DNA from: Ensifer sp. Root278
GTDB taxonomy: Bacteria; Pseudomonadota; Alphaproteobacteria; Rhizobiales; Rhizobiaceae
Assembly: GCF_001429285.1 (NCBI RefSeq)
Contig: NZ_LMJJ01000001.1
Span: forward strand, 316,565 to 380,564
DNA: 64,000 nt
Direction of reading: 5' to 3'
The notes under the pieces are model-generated. The model was not told the origin of the DNA. It made no database searches and was given only the letters and a program-made list of their open reading frames with translations. The first letter of the stretch is position 1, and each line of letters starts with the position of its first letter. A program made the translations under genes and the position numbers. Shown one piece after another: positions 39,834 to 48,775 of the stretch.

Positions 39834-40493
39834 ATGATTGTACTTGCGATCGACACGTCCGGCTCCGGCTGCTCCGTTGCCGTCTACGACGGCGAAGCGG
39901 CTGTCGTGCTCGGGCGCTCGGGCGCCGATCTCGGCAAAGGTCATGCCGAGCGGCTGATGGAATTCGTTGACGAGGCGCTGGCCGCGGCTGGCCGATCGCT
40001 TGCCGATATCGACCGCATCGCGGTCACCGTCGGTCCGGGCTCGTTCACCGGCATTCGCGTCGGCGTGGCGGCCGCTCGTGGCCTGGCGCTGGCGCTCGGC
40101 AAGTCTGCGGTCGGCGTCTCGACGCTCGCAGTCCTGGCTGAAGGCATACGTGCTGCAGCGCCCGGCAGGGACATCCTCGTGGCCATAGATGCCAAGCGGG
40201 ACGAAGTCTATGTCCAGGCTTTCGGCGCGACCGGTGATGCCATAAGTGAGCCCGAAGCGCTCGCTGTCGAGGTGGCGCGCGAACGCTTCTCCGGCTTTGA
40301 TGGCGTCATCGGCGGCTCCGGCGCGGCTCTCGTTGCCCCGAACGCCCCTGCCAAACCCTCCGAACTCATCGATGTTGCCTTTGTCGCCGCGCTCGGCGCC
40401 GCTGCTGATCCAGCCTCGGCCAAGCCGCGACCGCTATATCTCCGAGGCCCCGACGCCAAGCCGCAGGTGGGCTTCGCGATTGCCCGAGCGTAG
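39834..40493 (+). CDS. tsaB: tRNA threonylcarbamoyladenosine synthesis protein TsaB
   Basis: A 219-residue ASKHA-fold protein, inactive paralogue and partner of TsaD in t6A37 synthesis. The N-terminus IVLAIDTSGSGCSVAVYDGE and the signature VTVGPGSFTGIRVGVAAARG are clear. The start is the ATG at 39834; an upstream ATG would add 12 non-family residues. The rimI gene follows by 6 nt, the common bacterial tsaB-rimI pair. Confidence 0.93.
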   Translation: MIVLAIDTSGSGCSVAVYDGEAAVVLGRSGADLGKGHAERLMEFVDEALAAAGRSLADIDRIAVTVGPGSFTGIRVGVAAARGLALALGKSAVGVSTLAVLAEGIRAAAPGRDILVAIDAKRDEVYVQAFGATGDAISEPEALAVEVARERFSGFDGVIGGSGAALVAPNAPAKPSELIDVAFVAALGAAADPASAKPRPLYLRGPDAKPQVGFAIARA

Positions 40494-40499
40494 ACCGAG

Positions 40500-40997
40500 A
40501 TGAGCTTCACCGATTACTTCACTCGCCGTACCGAGTTCGACATTTTTCCGCTGGAGGAAGCCGACCTTCTTGCGGCGGCAGCGCTGCACCGCCAGCGTTT
40601 TGCAAGCCCCTGGACCGACGGCGAAATTCACGCGCTGCTGGTGCAGGACACGGTATTCGGTTTTGTCGCCCGCCAGACGAACGGCTCGTTCCGTCCGGCC
40701 TTTGGCGGTTTCGTCCTGTCGCGCGCCGTCGCCGGCGAGGCCGAAATCCTGACGATCGGCGTCGAGCCGCGTTATGCGCGCTCCGGTCTCGGCTGGCGGC
40801 TGATGCAGGCGGCGATGCGCGAGGCCCTGGTCAAGGGTTCCGAAGCGCTGTTCCTCGAAGTGGACGAGACCAATCAAGCGGCGATGGGGCTTTACCGTAA
40901 GCTCGGCTTCAACAAGGTCGGCGAACGCCGCGCCTATTACCAGGACAAGGCCGGCCAGCGGACTGCCGCGCTTGTCATGAGGCTTGATCTTCGCTAG
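40500..40997 (+). CDS. rimI: Ribosomal-protein-alanine N-acetyltransferase RimI
   Basis: A 165-residue GNAT acetyltransferase. Motif A ILTIGVEPRYARSGLGWRLM (acetyl-CoA binding) and motif B LEVDETNQAAMGLYRKLGFNKVGERRAYY match RimI, which acetylates the N-terminal alanine of ribosomal protein S18. Co-localisation with tsaB supports the assignment. A type A repeat follows at 41013. Confidence 0.88.
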   Translation: MSFTDYFTRRTEFDIFPLEEADLLAAAALHRQRFASPWTDGEIHALLVQDTVFGFVARQTNGSFRPAFGGFVLSRAVAGEAEILTIGVEPRYARSGLGWRLMQAAMREALVKGSEALFLEVDETNQAAMGLYRKLGFNKVGERRAYYQDKAGQRTAALVMRLDLR

Positions 40998-41012
40998 TCC
41001 CAAGCGCGGATT

Positions 41013-41060
41013 AGCGTGGGATGAGGAAAAGTGTATGCGGTTTTCCGCCCGCATCCCGCT
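41013..41060. repeat. Palindromic intergenic repeat, type A copy 5
   Basis: Arms AGCGTGGGATG and CATCCCGCT enclose the core AGGAAAAGTGTATGCGGTTT. It lies between rimI and the acyltransferase gene, in the same orientation as copies 2 and 4. Confidence 0.92.
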
Positions 41061-41097
41061 CTAACTTTTCAAGGATGCGCGCGGGAACTCTTTCCGG

Positions 41098-41889
41098 ATG
41101 ATCAATTGGCTACGGATTGCGATCTTCGCAGCGCTTCTGGCGCTGGTTTCGGTCGTTCTGATGCCGATCCAGATCGTCTGCCTCTGGCTCGACCTGAAAC
41201 CCCGCCGTCGCTTACCGCGATACTGGCACCGGCTCGCCTGTTATCTTCTCGGCATTAAGGTGCGGGTTCACGGCGAGGTCGAGCGGCGGCGGCCGCTGCT
41301 CATCTGCGCCAATCACGCCTCCTGGAAGGACATTCTGGTACTGTCCTCGGTCACCGACGTCGTCTTCGTCGCAAAGTCCGAAGTGAAAAGCTGGCCGGTC
41401 TTCGGCCACCTCGCACGATTGCAGGCGTCGATCTTCGTCGAGCGCGAGCAGAAGCGCTCGACCGGCAAGCAGGTGAGCGAAATCGGTCAGCGCATGGCGT
41501 CGGGCGAAATCGTCGTGCTCTTTCCGGAGGGAACGACCTCGGATGGCAACCGCCTGTTGGAGATCAAGACCTCGCTCTTCGGCGCTGCTGCTTCCGCCGT
41601 GCCGCATTCGCCGACCGGGCTCGTGCATGTCCAGCCAGTCGCGATCTCCTATACCGGCATCCACGGCATGCCGATGGGTCGCTTCAATCGGCCGATTGCC
41701 GCATGGCCGGGCGACACCGAACTGGTGCCGCATCTGCTCGGCATCCTGCGCGAAGGGGCGATCGAGGTTGACGTCGATTTCGGTGAAGCCATCGACTACG
41801 ATCGGCACACCAATCGCAAGGAAGTGAGCCGCAAAGTCGAACAGCGCATCCGTAGCATGCTGTCGGACCGGTTGCGCGGACGGACCTGA
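41098..41889 (+). CDS. olsA: PlsC-family acyltransferase, probable lyso-ornithine lipid O-acyltransferase OlsA
   Basis: A 263-residue membrane-associated acyltransferase. An N-terminal hydrophobic helix (WLRIAIFAALLALVSVVLM) precedes the acyltransferase motifs NHASWKDILVL (H-x4-D), ASIFVEREQKRSTG, LFPEGTTSDGNRL and VQPVAISY. These define the AGPAT fold, which covers both PlsC and OlsA. I favour OlsA because S. meliloti olsA lies in this same chromosomal neighbourhood, with olsB nearby; a housekeeping PlsC remains possible. Confidence 0.7.
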   Translation: MINWLRIAIFAALLALVSVVLMPIQIVCLWLDLKPRRRLPRYWHRLACYLLGIKVRVHGEVERRRPLLICANHASWKDILVLSSVTDVVFVAKSEVKSWPVFGHLARLQASIFVEREQKRSTGKQVSEIGQRMASGEIVVLFPEGTTSDGNRLLEIKTSLFGAAASAVPHSPTGLVHVQPVAISYTGIHGMPMGRFNRPIAAWPGDTELVPHLLGILREGAIEVDVDFGEAIDYDRHTNRKEVSRKVEQRIRSMLSDRLRGRT

Positions 41890-41959
41890 CGCCTGCCGGC
41901 AAAGGCAGCCGTGCCGAAAATACTTCAACTTCGGGCCGCTTTGCACTAAGTAAGCCGCC

Positions 41960-43360
41960 ATGACCCAGGATACAGCCCTTCTGTCGACAACGCCCGTAAC
42001 GGGCGACGAGCGCGTGCCGGCCCGCAAGGTCTTCGTCAAGACCTATGGCTGCCAGATGAACGTCTATGATTCCGACCGCATGTCGGATGCCTTGTCGCGT
42101 GATGGTTATGTCTCGACCGACGTGCTGGAAGATGCCGACTTCGTGCTCCTCAACACCTGTCATATCCGTGAGAAGGCGGCGGAAAAGGTCTATTCCGAGC
42201 TTGGCCGCCTGCGTGACCTGAAGAAGGCGAAGGCCAAGGAAGGCCGCGAGATGGTGATCGGCGTTGCCGGCTGCGTCGCACAGGCCGAAGGCGACGAGAT
42301 CCTCAGGCGCGCGCCGGCGGTCGATCTGGTGATCGGCCCGACGACCTATCACCGCCTGCCGGAAGCACTGAAACGTGCCCGCAGCGGCGAGCGCGTCGTC
42401 CAGACGGACTATGCCGTCGAGGACAAGTTCGAACACCTGCCGGCGCCCGACAGGGCGAAGACCCGCGCCCGCGGCGTCACCGCCTTCCTGACGGTGCAGG
42501 AGGGTTGCGACAAGTTCTGCACCTTCTGTGTCGTGCCCTATACGCGCGGCTCGGAAGTTTCCCGCCCGGTTGCGCAGATCGTCTTTGAAGCGGAAAAGCT
42601 GGTCGATGGCGGCGTCCGTGAAATCACCCTGCTCGGCCAGAACGTCAACGCCTGGCATGGCGTCGGACCCGATGGCCGCGAATGGGGGCTTGGCGACCTG
42701 CTCACGCGTCTCGGCGAGATCGAGGGGCTTGCGCGGCTCCGCTACACGACGAGCCACCCGCGCGACATGGACGACAGCCTGATCGAAGCGCATCGCTCGA
42801 TGGGCAAGCTGATGCCTTACCTGCACCTGCCCGTGCAGTCCGGCTCCGACCGCATCCTGAAGGCGATGAACCGGAGGCACACCGCGGCCGAATATCTGGC
42901 GCTGATCGAGCGTATCCGCGCGGTCCAGCCGGACCTCGCACTGTCGGGCGATTTCATCGTCGGCTTCCCGGGCGAGACCGACGAGGACTTCGAAGACACC
43001 ATGCGCCTGGTCGAGGCCGTGGGTTATGCACAGGCATTTTCATTCAAATATTCGACACGCCCCGGCACGCCCGGCGCCGAGCTCGGCGACCAGGTTCCCG
43101 AGGACGTAAAGGCCAAGCGCTTGGAAAAATTGCAGGCTTTGCTGTTTTCGCAGCAGCGCGCCTTCGCCGAATCCTGCGTCGGCCGCGAAATCGACCTGCT
43201 TTTGGAGAAGGCAGGACGCATGCCGGGCCAGCTCGTCGGGCGTTCCCCTTGGCTGCAGCCCGTGAATGTTGATGCAAAAGCATCGCAAATCGGTGACATT
43301 ATCAAGGTGCGAATCATCAAGGCCGGGCCGAACAGCCTGTTTGCGGAGATGATCGGGTAA
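41960..43360 (+). CDS. miaB: tRNA-2-methylthio-N6-dimethylallyladenosine synthase MiaB
   Basis: A 466-residue radical-SAM methylthiotransferase acting at tRNA A37. The N-terminal UPF0004 domain has three cluster cysteines ([25 protein letters not shown]). The radical-SAM motif is [17 protein letters not shown] (CxxxCxxC). The TRAM domain occupies about residues 385-455 ([20 protein letters not shown]). The ATG at 41960 starts the run miaB-phoH-ybeY-corC-lnt, a conserved series in alphaproteobacteria. Confidence 0.96.
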   Translation: MTQDTALLSTTPVTGDERVPARKVFVKTYGCQMNVYDSDRMSDALSRDGYVSTDVLEDADFVLLNTCHIREKAAEKVYSELGRLRDLKKAKAKEGREMVIGVAGCVAQAEGDEILRRAPAVDLVIGPTTYHRLPEALKRARSGERVVQTDYAVEDKFEHLPAPDRAKTRARGVTAFLTVQEGCDKFCTFCVVPYTRGSEVSRPVAQIVFEAEKLVDGGVREITLLGQNVNAWHGVGPDGREWGLGDLLTRLGEIEGLARLRYTTSHPRDMDDSLIEAHRSMGKLMPYLHLPVQSGSDRILKAMNRRHTAAEYLALIERIRAVQPDLALSGDFIVGFPGETDEDFEDTMRLVEAVGYAQAFSFKYSTRPGTPGAELGDQVPEDVKAKRLEKLQALLFSQQRAFAESCVGREIDLLLEKAGRMPGQLVGRSPWLQPVNVDAKASQIGDIIKVRIIKAGPNSLFAEMIG

Positions 43361-43387
43361 GGACCGAACACAAGGAGCCTGAACCGC

Positions 43388-44443
43388 TTGAACGGACACG
43401 AACTGATCTCTTCATCATCGCGCCAGTCGAAAACAACTGCGACAGACGCCAATCACTTCGTGCTCACGTTCGAGAACAACCGGTTCGCCAGCGAACTCTT
43501 CGGGCAGTTCGACCAGAATCTGAAGCTCCTCGAAGAGCGGCTCCGGATCGAAGCGCACCCGCGCGGTAATTCCGTTGCGATCTCAGGTGATGTCGTCGCC
43601 ACCAATCAGGCGCGGCGCGCTCTCGATTTTCTCTATGGACGGTTGCAGAGCGGCGGATCGATCGATACGTCGGATGTGGAAGGCGCGATCCGGATGGCGG
43701 TCGCTGCCGACGATCAGCTACAATTGCCGACCATGGAGAAAAAAGCCAAATTGACGATGGCGCAGATTTCGACGCGCAAGAAGACGATCGTCGCCCGCAC
43801 GCCGACGCAGGATGCCTATATCCGCGCGCTCGAGCGTTCCGAGCTCGTCTTCGGTGTCGGTCCGGCTGGTACCGGCAAGACCTATCTCGCGGTTGCCCAT
43901 GCAGCACAGCTGCTGGAGCGCGGCGCCGTCGACCGTATCGTGCTTTCGCGTCCTGCCGTCGAGGCAGGCGAGCGCCTGGGCTTCCTGCCCGGCGACATGA
44001 AGGAGAAGGTCGACCCCTATCTCCGGCCCCTCTACGACGCGCTCTATGACATGATGCCGGGTGACAAGGTCGAACGGGCGATTACCGCCGGCGTCATCGA
44101 AATCGCGCCGCTCGCCTTCATGCGCGGCCGTACCCTCGCCAATGCCGCCGTCATCCTCGACGAGGCGCAGAACACGACATCGATGCAGATGAAGATGTTC
44201 CTGACCCGTCTCGGCGAAAACGGCCGCATGATCGTCACCGGCGATCCGAGCCAGGTCGACCTGCCGCGCGGCGTCAAGTCCGGCCTGGTCGAGGCCCTGC
44301 AGATCCTGAGGGGCGTCGAGGGCGTTTCGGTGGTGCGCTTCAAGGACGTCGACGTCGTCCGTCATCCGATGGTGGCGCGTATCGTCAGGGCTTACGAGTC
44401 CCACACGGCCGTTCACGACGAAAGCGAGCAGAGCGACCGCTGA
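43388..44443 (+). CDS. phoH: PhoH-family ATPase
   Basis: A 351-residue cytosolic protein. An N-terminal KH-like region precedes the PhoH ATPase domain. Walker A GPAGTGKT begins near residue 158, then LSRPAVEAGERLGFLPGDMKEKVDPYLRPL, Walker B AAVILDEAQNTT and TGDPSQVDLP. PhoH-like ATPases pair with YbeY and are linked to RNA metabolism. The start codon is TTG at 43388, supported by AAGGAG at 43371-43376. It sits between miaB and ybeY. Confidence 0.93.
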   Translation: MNGHELISSSSRQSKTTATDANHFVLTFENNRFASELFGQFDQNLKLLEERLRIEAHPRGNSVAISGDVVATNQARRALDFLYGRLQSGGSIDTSDVEGAIRMAVAADDQLQLPTMEKKAKLTMAQISTRKKTIVARTPTQDAYIRALERSELVFGVGPAGTGKTYLAVAHAAQLLERGAVDRIVLSRPAVEAGERLGFLPGDMKEKVDPYLRPLYDALYDMMPGDKVERAITAGVIEIAPLAFMRGRTLANAAVILDEAQNTTSMQMKMFLTRLGENGRMIVTGDPSQVDLPRGVKSGLVEALQILRGVEGVSVVRFKDVDVVRHPMVARIVRAYESHTAVHDESEQSDR

Positions 44444-44461
44444 TCGGCGGTCGTTGCGATC

Positions 44462-44983
44462 ATGACGGCATTGGACATCCAGATCAGCGTGGAAGAAGGC
44501 AATTGGCCCGAGGAAGAGGCCTTGCTTGCCTTCTCAACGCCCGTGCTCGAAGCGGCTGCAGCCTATCTCGCGGCCGAAGAGAAGCAGCCGCTGCCGCAGA
44601 TGCCGCCGGAACTTTCCCTTGTCTTCACCGACGACGCTTCCATGCGGGCGATCAACGCCGAATGGCGCAACCAGGACAAGCCGACCAATGTGCTGTCCTT
44701 CCCCGCTTTCCCGGTGAAACCGGGTGCGATGCCGGGACCGATGCTGGGTGACATCATCGTCGCCCGCGAGACGCTCGAGCGCGAAGCCGTGGAACTCGAG
44801 AAATCCTTCGATGCGCATCTGACGCATCTTCTCGTGCATGGATTCCTGCATCTTTTCGGTTATGATCATATGGAAGATGACGAAGCCGAAAGAATGGAAA
44901 GCCTGGAGACTCGCATTTTGGCGCGTCTTGGCTTATCTGACCCCTACGGGGTCGTACCCCGGATTAACAGTTTGGACCGATGA
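44462..44983 (+). CDS. ybeY: Endoribonuclease/rRNA maturation factor YbeY
   Basis: A 173-residue metalloprotein required for 16S rRNA 3' maturation and ribosome quality control; in S. meliloti YbeY also affects small-RNA regulation. The zinc motif H-x3-H-x5-H appears in [32 protein letters not shown] is the conserved N-V-L-S-F-P segment. Its stop overlaps the next gene by ATGA. Confidence 0.95.
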   Translation: MTALDIQISVEEGNWPEEEALLAFSTPVLEAAAAYLAAEEKQPLPQMPPELSLVFTDDASMRAINAEWRNQDKPTNVLSFPAFPVKPGAMPGPMLGDIIVARETLEREAVELEKSFDAHLTHLLVHGFLHLFGYDHMEDDEAERMESLETRILARLGLSDPYGVVPRINSLDR

Positions 44984-46149
44984 GCGATTACAAAACACAG
45001 CCCGTCGCGCTGGCGACCGAGGAGGCAGACGCCTCCGGAGAGGCGGAGGCGGGCAGTAGTAGCACCGCCACTCGACACGAGGGCACGAAATCCACTTCTA
45101 CCTTCTGGAGCCGGGCCGCGCGCCTGTTGCGCGGCGCAAGTCCATCGAGCCTGCGCGAGGATCTTGCCGACGCGCTTCAGACCGATGCCGACAGCAACAC
45201 GGCCTTCTCGCCCGGCGAACGGGCGATGCTCAACAACATCCTGCGTTTCCGCGAGATCAGGGTCGAGGACGTCATGGTCCCGCGTGCCGACATCGAAGCA
45301 GTCGACCAGAGCATCACCATCGGCGAGCTGATGGTGATCTTCGAGGAGTCCGGCCGCTCGCGCATGCCGGTCTATAACGAAGGGCTCGATGATCCCCGCG
45401 GCATGGTGCATATTCGCGACCTGCTTTCCTATGTCACCAAGCAGGCCCGCAACCGGCGCCGCAACGGCAAGGCGCCGGCTGCCGTGACGGTCACGGGCGA
45501 AAAGACCGAGAAGACGCCCCGATCGCCGAAGGCGAGCTTCGACCTCTCCCGCGTCGATCTCGGCAAGTCGCTGGAAGAGGCGGGCATCGTCCGCCAGCTC
45601 CTGTTCGTGCCGCCTTCGATGCTGGCCTCGGACCTGATGCAGCGCATGCAGGCCGCCCGTATCCAGATGGCGCTCGTCATCGACGAATACGGCGGCACCG
45701 ACGGTCTCGTTTCGCTCGAAGACATCGTCGAGATGGTCGTTGGCGATATCGAGGACGAGCACGACGATGACGAAGTGATGTTCGCCCGTACCTCGGACGA
45801 TGTTTTCCTCGCCGACGCTCGCGTCGAGCTGGAAGAGATCGCCGCGGCGATCGGCCCCGATTTTGACGTGCGTGAGCAACTCGAAGACGTCGACACGCTC
45901 GGCGGCCTGATCTTCGCCTCGCTTGGCCGCATTCCGGTGCGCGGCGAGGTCGTTCAGGCCATTCCGGGCTTCGAGTTCCAGATCCTCGACGCCGACCCGC
46001 GTCGTGTGAAACGCGTTCGCATCATGCGCAAGCGTCCGCCGGCTCGCCGTCGCCCGTTGCGGCCGGAGGGTGAAACCGTTCCGGAGACGGTTATGGTCAA
46101 TCGTGCCAACGGTGCAGCATCTTCCGAAGCAGCGGCCGACGAGCAATAA
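44980..46149 (+). CDS. CorC/HlyC-type CBS-domain protein
   Basis: A 389-residue cytosolic protein without membrane segments. Paired CBS domains cover about residues 85-265 ([39 protein letters not shown]), and a CorC_HlyC C-terminal domain covers about 275-365. The annotation hemolysin (TlyC) is common in rhizobia, but the domain composition fits CorC, a magnesium/cobalt efflux-associated protein. N-terminal and C-terminal tails are low in complexity. It is coupled to ybeY and precedes lnt, as in E. coli ybeZ-ybeY-corC-lnt. Confidence 0.88.
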   Translation: MSDYKTQPVALATEEADASGEAEAGSSSTATRHEGTKSTSTFWSRAARLLRGASPSSLREDLADALQTDADSNTAFSPGERAMLNNILRFREIRVEDVMVPRADIEAVDQSITIGELMVIFEESGRSRMPVYNEGLDDPRGMVHIRDLLSYVTKQARNRRRNGKAPAAVTVTGEKTEKTPRSPKASFDLSRVDLGKSLEEAGIVRQLLFVPPSMLASDLMQRMQAARIQMALVIDEYGGTDGLVSLEDIVEMVVGDIEDEHDDDEVMFARTSDDVFLADARVELEEIAAAIGPDFDVREQLEDVDTLGGLIFASLGRIPVRGEVVQAIPGFEFQILDADPRRVKRVRIMRKRPPARRRPLRPEGETVPETVMVNRANGAASSEAAADEQ

Positions 46150-46159
46150 TCGTTCGGCT

Positions 46160-46185
46160 CCCGCGCACGTTTCCATGTGCGCGGG
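46160..46185 (+). other. Hairpin after the CorC-like gene
   Basis: CCCGCGCAC and GTGCGCGGG form a perfect 9-bp stem with an 8-nt loop, 10 nt after the stop codon. No T-tract follows. The rest of the 265-bp gap up to lnt has short inverted repeats (for example GGCGCC at both ends of 46346-46383) but nothing I can name. Confidence 0.5.
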
Positions 46186-46414
46186 GCAGGGTGCGCGGGG
46201 CAGATGCCTCTCACCCATCCACTTGACGTCTCCCGGCTTGAACGCGGTTCTCAAGGACCGGCGGTTCGACCCAAGCCGGAGCACATGCCTTCCATATCCA
46301 AATCCGCCCCTGAAGGGGACAAGCAGCCGGTTTTTTGGAACACTGGCGCCGATTGATTCGGTTGTTGTTTCGCTCCGGCGCCGCGGCTAGCGGCCGGGAT
46401 CGACTGGAGGCTGC

Positions 46415-48010
46415 ATGGTAAGACTGGCTGGCAGGGTGATGCTTCTCTCCGGTTTCCCGAGGGCATTGCTCGCGTTCCTTGCGGGGCTTCTCGCGGTTCT
46501 GGCGCAACCGCCCTTCGGCATCTTCGCCTTTGCTTTCGTCGCTTTCCCGATCCTCGTCTGGCTGCTCGACGGCGCGACCGGAAATCCGGATGGCGGCATC
46601 GTCAGGCGGCTCTGGCCGGCGGCGGCGATCGGCTGGTGGTTCGGCTTCGGCTACTTCCTCGGCGGTCTCTGGTGGCTCGGCAACGCGCTCCTGGTGGAGG
46701 CCGACGACTTCGCCTGGGCGTTGCCGCTCGCTGTGGTCGGTCTCCCGGCCTTCCTGGCGCTCTTTTATGCGCTCGCGACGCTGATCGCGCGCCTGTTCTG
46801 GTCCGATGGTGTCGGGCGGATCGCGGCGCTTGCTCTGGCCTTTGGCCTTTGCGAATGGCTGCGCAGCTTCCTCTTCAGCGGATTTCCCTGGAATGCCATC
46901 GGCTATGCGGCGATGCCGATGCCGCTGATGATGCAGTCTGCAAGCGTCGTCAATCTTGCGACCATCAACGTGCTGGCGGTCTTCGTCTTCGCGGCACCCG
47001 CACTCATTGCCACCGGCAGGGGAAGTCGGATTGGTCTCGCGGCCGCACTCGTCCTCCTCACGGCGCATATCGGCTTCGGCTTCTATCGCCTGGCACAGCC
47101 AGCCCCCGCTGCGGCCGAGCCGCCGTTGACGGTCCGTCTCGTCCAGCCGGTGATCGATCAGGCGAAAAAGCTCGACGACCGCGAGCGTGCGGCGGTCTTC
47201 GAGGAGCATCTTTCGCTCACCACCGCCGCGCCCGAAAACGGCGGCAAGCGCCCGGACATCGTCGTCTGGCCCGAGACCTCGATCCCCTTCATCCTCACCG
47301 ACAACCCGGACGCCCTGGCGCGCATCGCCGAGGTGCTCGACGACGATCAGATCCTCATCGCCGGTGCGGTACGCGCCGAGGACGCGGGCGCCGGCCTGCC
47401 GCCGCGCTACTACAACTCGATCTATGTCATCGATGGCCGCGGTCAGATCATTGGTGCCGCCGACAAGGTGCATCTCGTCCCGTTTGGCGAGTATCTGCCG
47501 TTCGAGGAGGTGCTGTCGTCCTGGGGCTTGAGTTCCATCGCCGCCTCCATGCCGGGCGGGTTTTCGGCGGCAAAGAGCCGCTCGCTGCTGACCTTGCCCG
47601 GCGGCAGGAAGTTCTATCCGCTGGTCTGCTACGAGGCGATCTTCCCCGACGAGATCGACGGGGCCGCGCGCGGAACGGATGCGCTTCTCAACATCACCAA
47701 TGATGCCTGGTTCGGCGACACGCCCGGTCCGCGCCAGCATTTCCATCAGGCACAACTGCGCGCCATCGAGACCGGAACCCCCCTGATCCGCGCAGCCAAC
47801 AGCGGTATATCAGCAATTGTTGATGCACGTGGGGTTTTAATGGTAGGATTGTCCTACAATTATAGGGGAGTGGTCGACACACTTCTGCCGGGAAAGATGC
47901 CTACGCCTTTGGACGACGCTATGCGAAGCCGAATCTTCTGGCTGAGTGCACTCTTGCTCCTTCTGGTTGCAGTGTTTTCGCGTGTTGGTTTTAATATTAG
48001 GAAGAATTGA
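46415..48010 (+). CDS. lnt: Apolipoprotein N-acyltransferase
   Basis: A 531-residue inner-membrane enzyme that adds the third acyl chain to lipoproteins. About six N-terminal hydrophobic segments precede a nitrilase-like periplasmic domain. The catalytic triad is visible: E287 in VVWPETSIPF, K351 in AADKVHLVPFGEYLPFE and C405 in PLVCYEAIFPDE. The ATG at 46415 has CTGGAGG upstream. It works downstream of LspA, which is also encoded in this window (22734). Confidence 0.95.
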   Translation: MVRLAGRVMLLSGFPRALLAFLAGLLAVLAQPPFGIFAFAFVAFPILVWLLDGATGNPDGGIVRRLWPAAAIGWWFGFGYFLGGLWWLGNALLVEADDFAWALPLAVVGLPAFLALFYALATLIARLFWSDGVGRIAALALAFGLCEWLRSFLFSGFPWNAIGYAAMPMPLMMQSASVVNLATINVLAVFVFAAPALIATGRGSRIGLAAALVLLTAHIGFGFYRLAQPAPAAAEPPLTVRLVQPVIDQAKKLDDRERAAVFEEHLSLTTAAPENGGKRPDIVVWPETSIPFILTDNPDALARIAEVLDDDQILIAGAVRAEDAGAGLPPRYYNSIYVIDGRGQIIGAADKVHLVPFGEYLPFEEVLSSWGLSSIAASMPGGFSAAKSRSLLTLPGGRKFYPLVCYEAIFPDEIDGAARGTDALLNITNDAWFGDTPGPRQHFHQAQLRAIETGTPLIRAANSGISAIVDARGVLMVGLSYNYRGVVDTLLPGKMPTPLDDAMRSRIFWLSALLLLLVAVFSRVGFNIRKN

Positions 48011-48155
48011 CCTAAAACCCCTAAAATTGCATAGTGGTCCGCACCATCGTCCTTGTTGTGGCGGCTTTGTCGTATCACCGTGGCGGTCGCCTCGGTGAGC
48101 GGTGCTTCATGCCGGGCGGTGGATCAAACGAAACAGCGTGTTTGGGAACGCAGAT

Positions 48156-48575
48156 ATGATCGAAAACAAAAAGAAGCCGAACCCGATCGACATTCATGTC
48201 GGTAGTCGGATTCGTCTTCGCCGCACGATGCTTGGCATGAGCCAGGAGAAGCTCGGCGAAAGTCTGGGGATCACTTTTCAGCAGATCCAGAAGTATGAGA
48301 AGGGCACGAATCGCGTCGGCGCGAGCCGGTTGCAGAACATTTCGGGCATCCTGAATGTTCCGGTTTCCTTCTTCTTCGAAGATGCCCCGGGTGATAGCGG
48401 TACCGGTCAGCCCGGCATGGCAGAAGCGTCCAGTTCCAACTACGTTGTCGATTTCCTGTCGTCCTCCGAGGGGCTGCAACTCAACCGCGCTTTCGTCAAG
48501 ATCACCGATCCGAAGGTTCGCCGCCGGCTTGTCGATCTGGTCAAGGCTCTCGCTGCGGAAGCAGAAAGCGAATAG
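48156..48575 (+). CDS. XRE-family transcriptional regulator (PraR-like)
   Basis: A 139-residue regulator with a Cro/C1-type HTH (residues 10-70): VGSRIRLRRTMLGMSQEKLG, ESLGITFQQIQKYEKGTNRV. A short C-terminal region ends KVRRRLVDLVKALAAEAESE. Close relatives are conserved next to metK in rhizobia; I believe it corresponds to PraR, a biofilm and symbiosis regulator described in Rhizobium and Azorhizobium, but I cannot verify this. The start is the ATG at 48156; upstream in-frame sequence is not conserved. A terminator follows. Confidence 0.85.
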   Translation: MIENKKKPNPIDIHVGSRIRLRRTMLGMSQEKLGESLGITFQQIQKYEKGTNRVGASRLQNISGILNVPVSFFFEDAPGDSGTGQPGMAEASSSNYVVDFLSSSEGLQLNRAFVKITDPKVRRRLVDLVKALAAEAESE

Positions 48576-48605
48576 TTCCAACGTTCCCCGTCGGGACTTG
48601 AAAAC

Positions 48606-48630
48606 AAAGCGGCCTTTGTGCCGCTTTTTT
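48606..48630 (+). terminator. Rho-independent terminator after the XRE regulator
   Basis: AAAGCGGC (48606-48613) pairs with GCCGCTTT around a 6-nt loop and ends in TTTTTT. It separates the regulator from metK. Confidence 0.9.
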
Positions 48631-48680
48631 CATGCGCGCTTTTCTCCGGGCGCGCCAAAGTGATTGGCTCTGACGGTGAT

Positions 48681-48696
48681 ATAAAGATATATTTAT
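48681..48696. promoter_or_regulatory. Candidate operator upstream of metK
   Basis: ATAAAGATATATTTAT is a near-perfect dyad (14 of 16 positions symmetric) centred about 87 bp before the metK ATG. It resembles AT-rich dyads of the ATAAAGATATCTTTAT type that I recall near methionine-cycle genes controlled by ArsR-family regulators in alphaproteobacteria. The assignment is tentative. Confidence 0.4.
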
Positions 48697-48775
48697 GTCG
48701 TTGTGCGCTTGTTTTTCGGGCGCAAAACCACTAACACCATGCCAGCGCTTTTTCTTCATTGAGGGGACTTCCCGC

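Noticed and set aside
48631-48775. SAM riboswitch upstream of metK
   Set aside because: I could not draw a SAM-I, SAM-II or SAM/SAH-type fold with conserved core bases. The known alphaproteobacterial SAM-II elements are mainly linked to other met genes. The AT-rich dyad is a better candidate for control.
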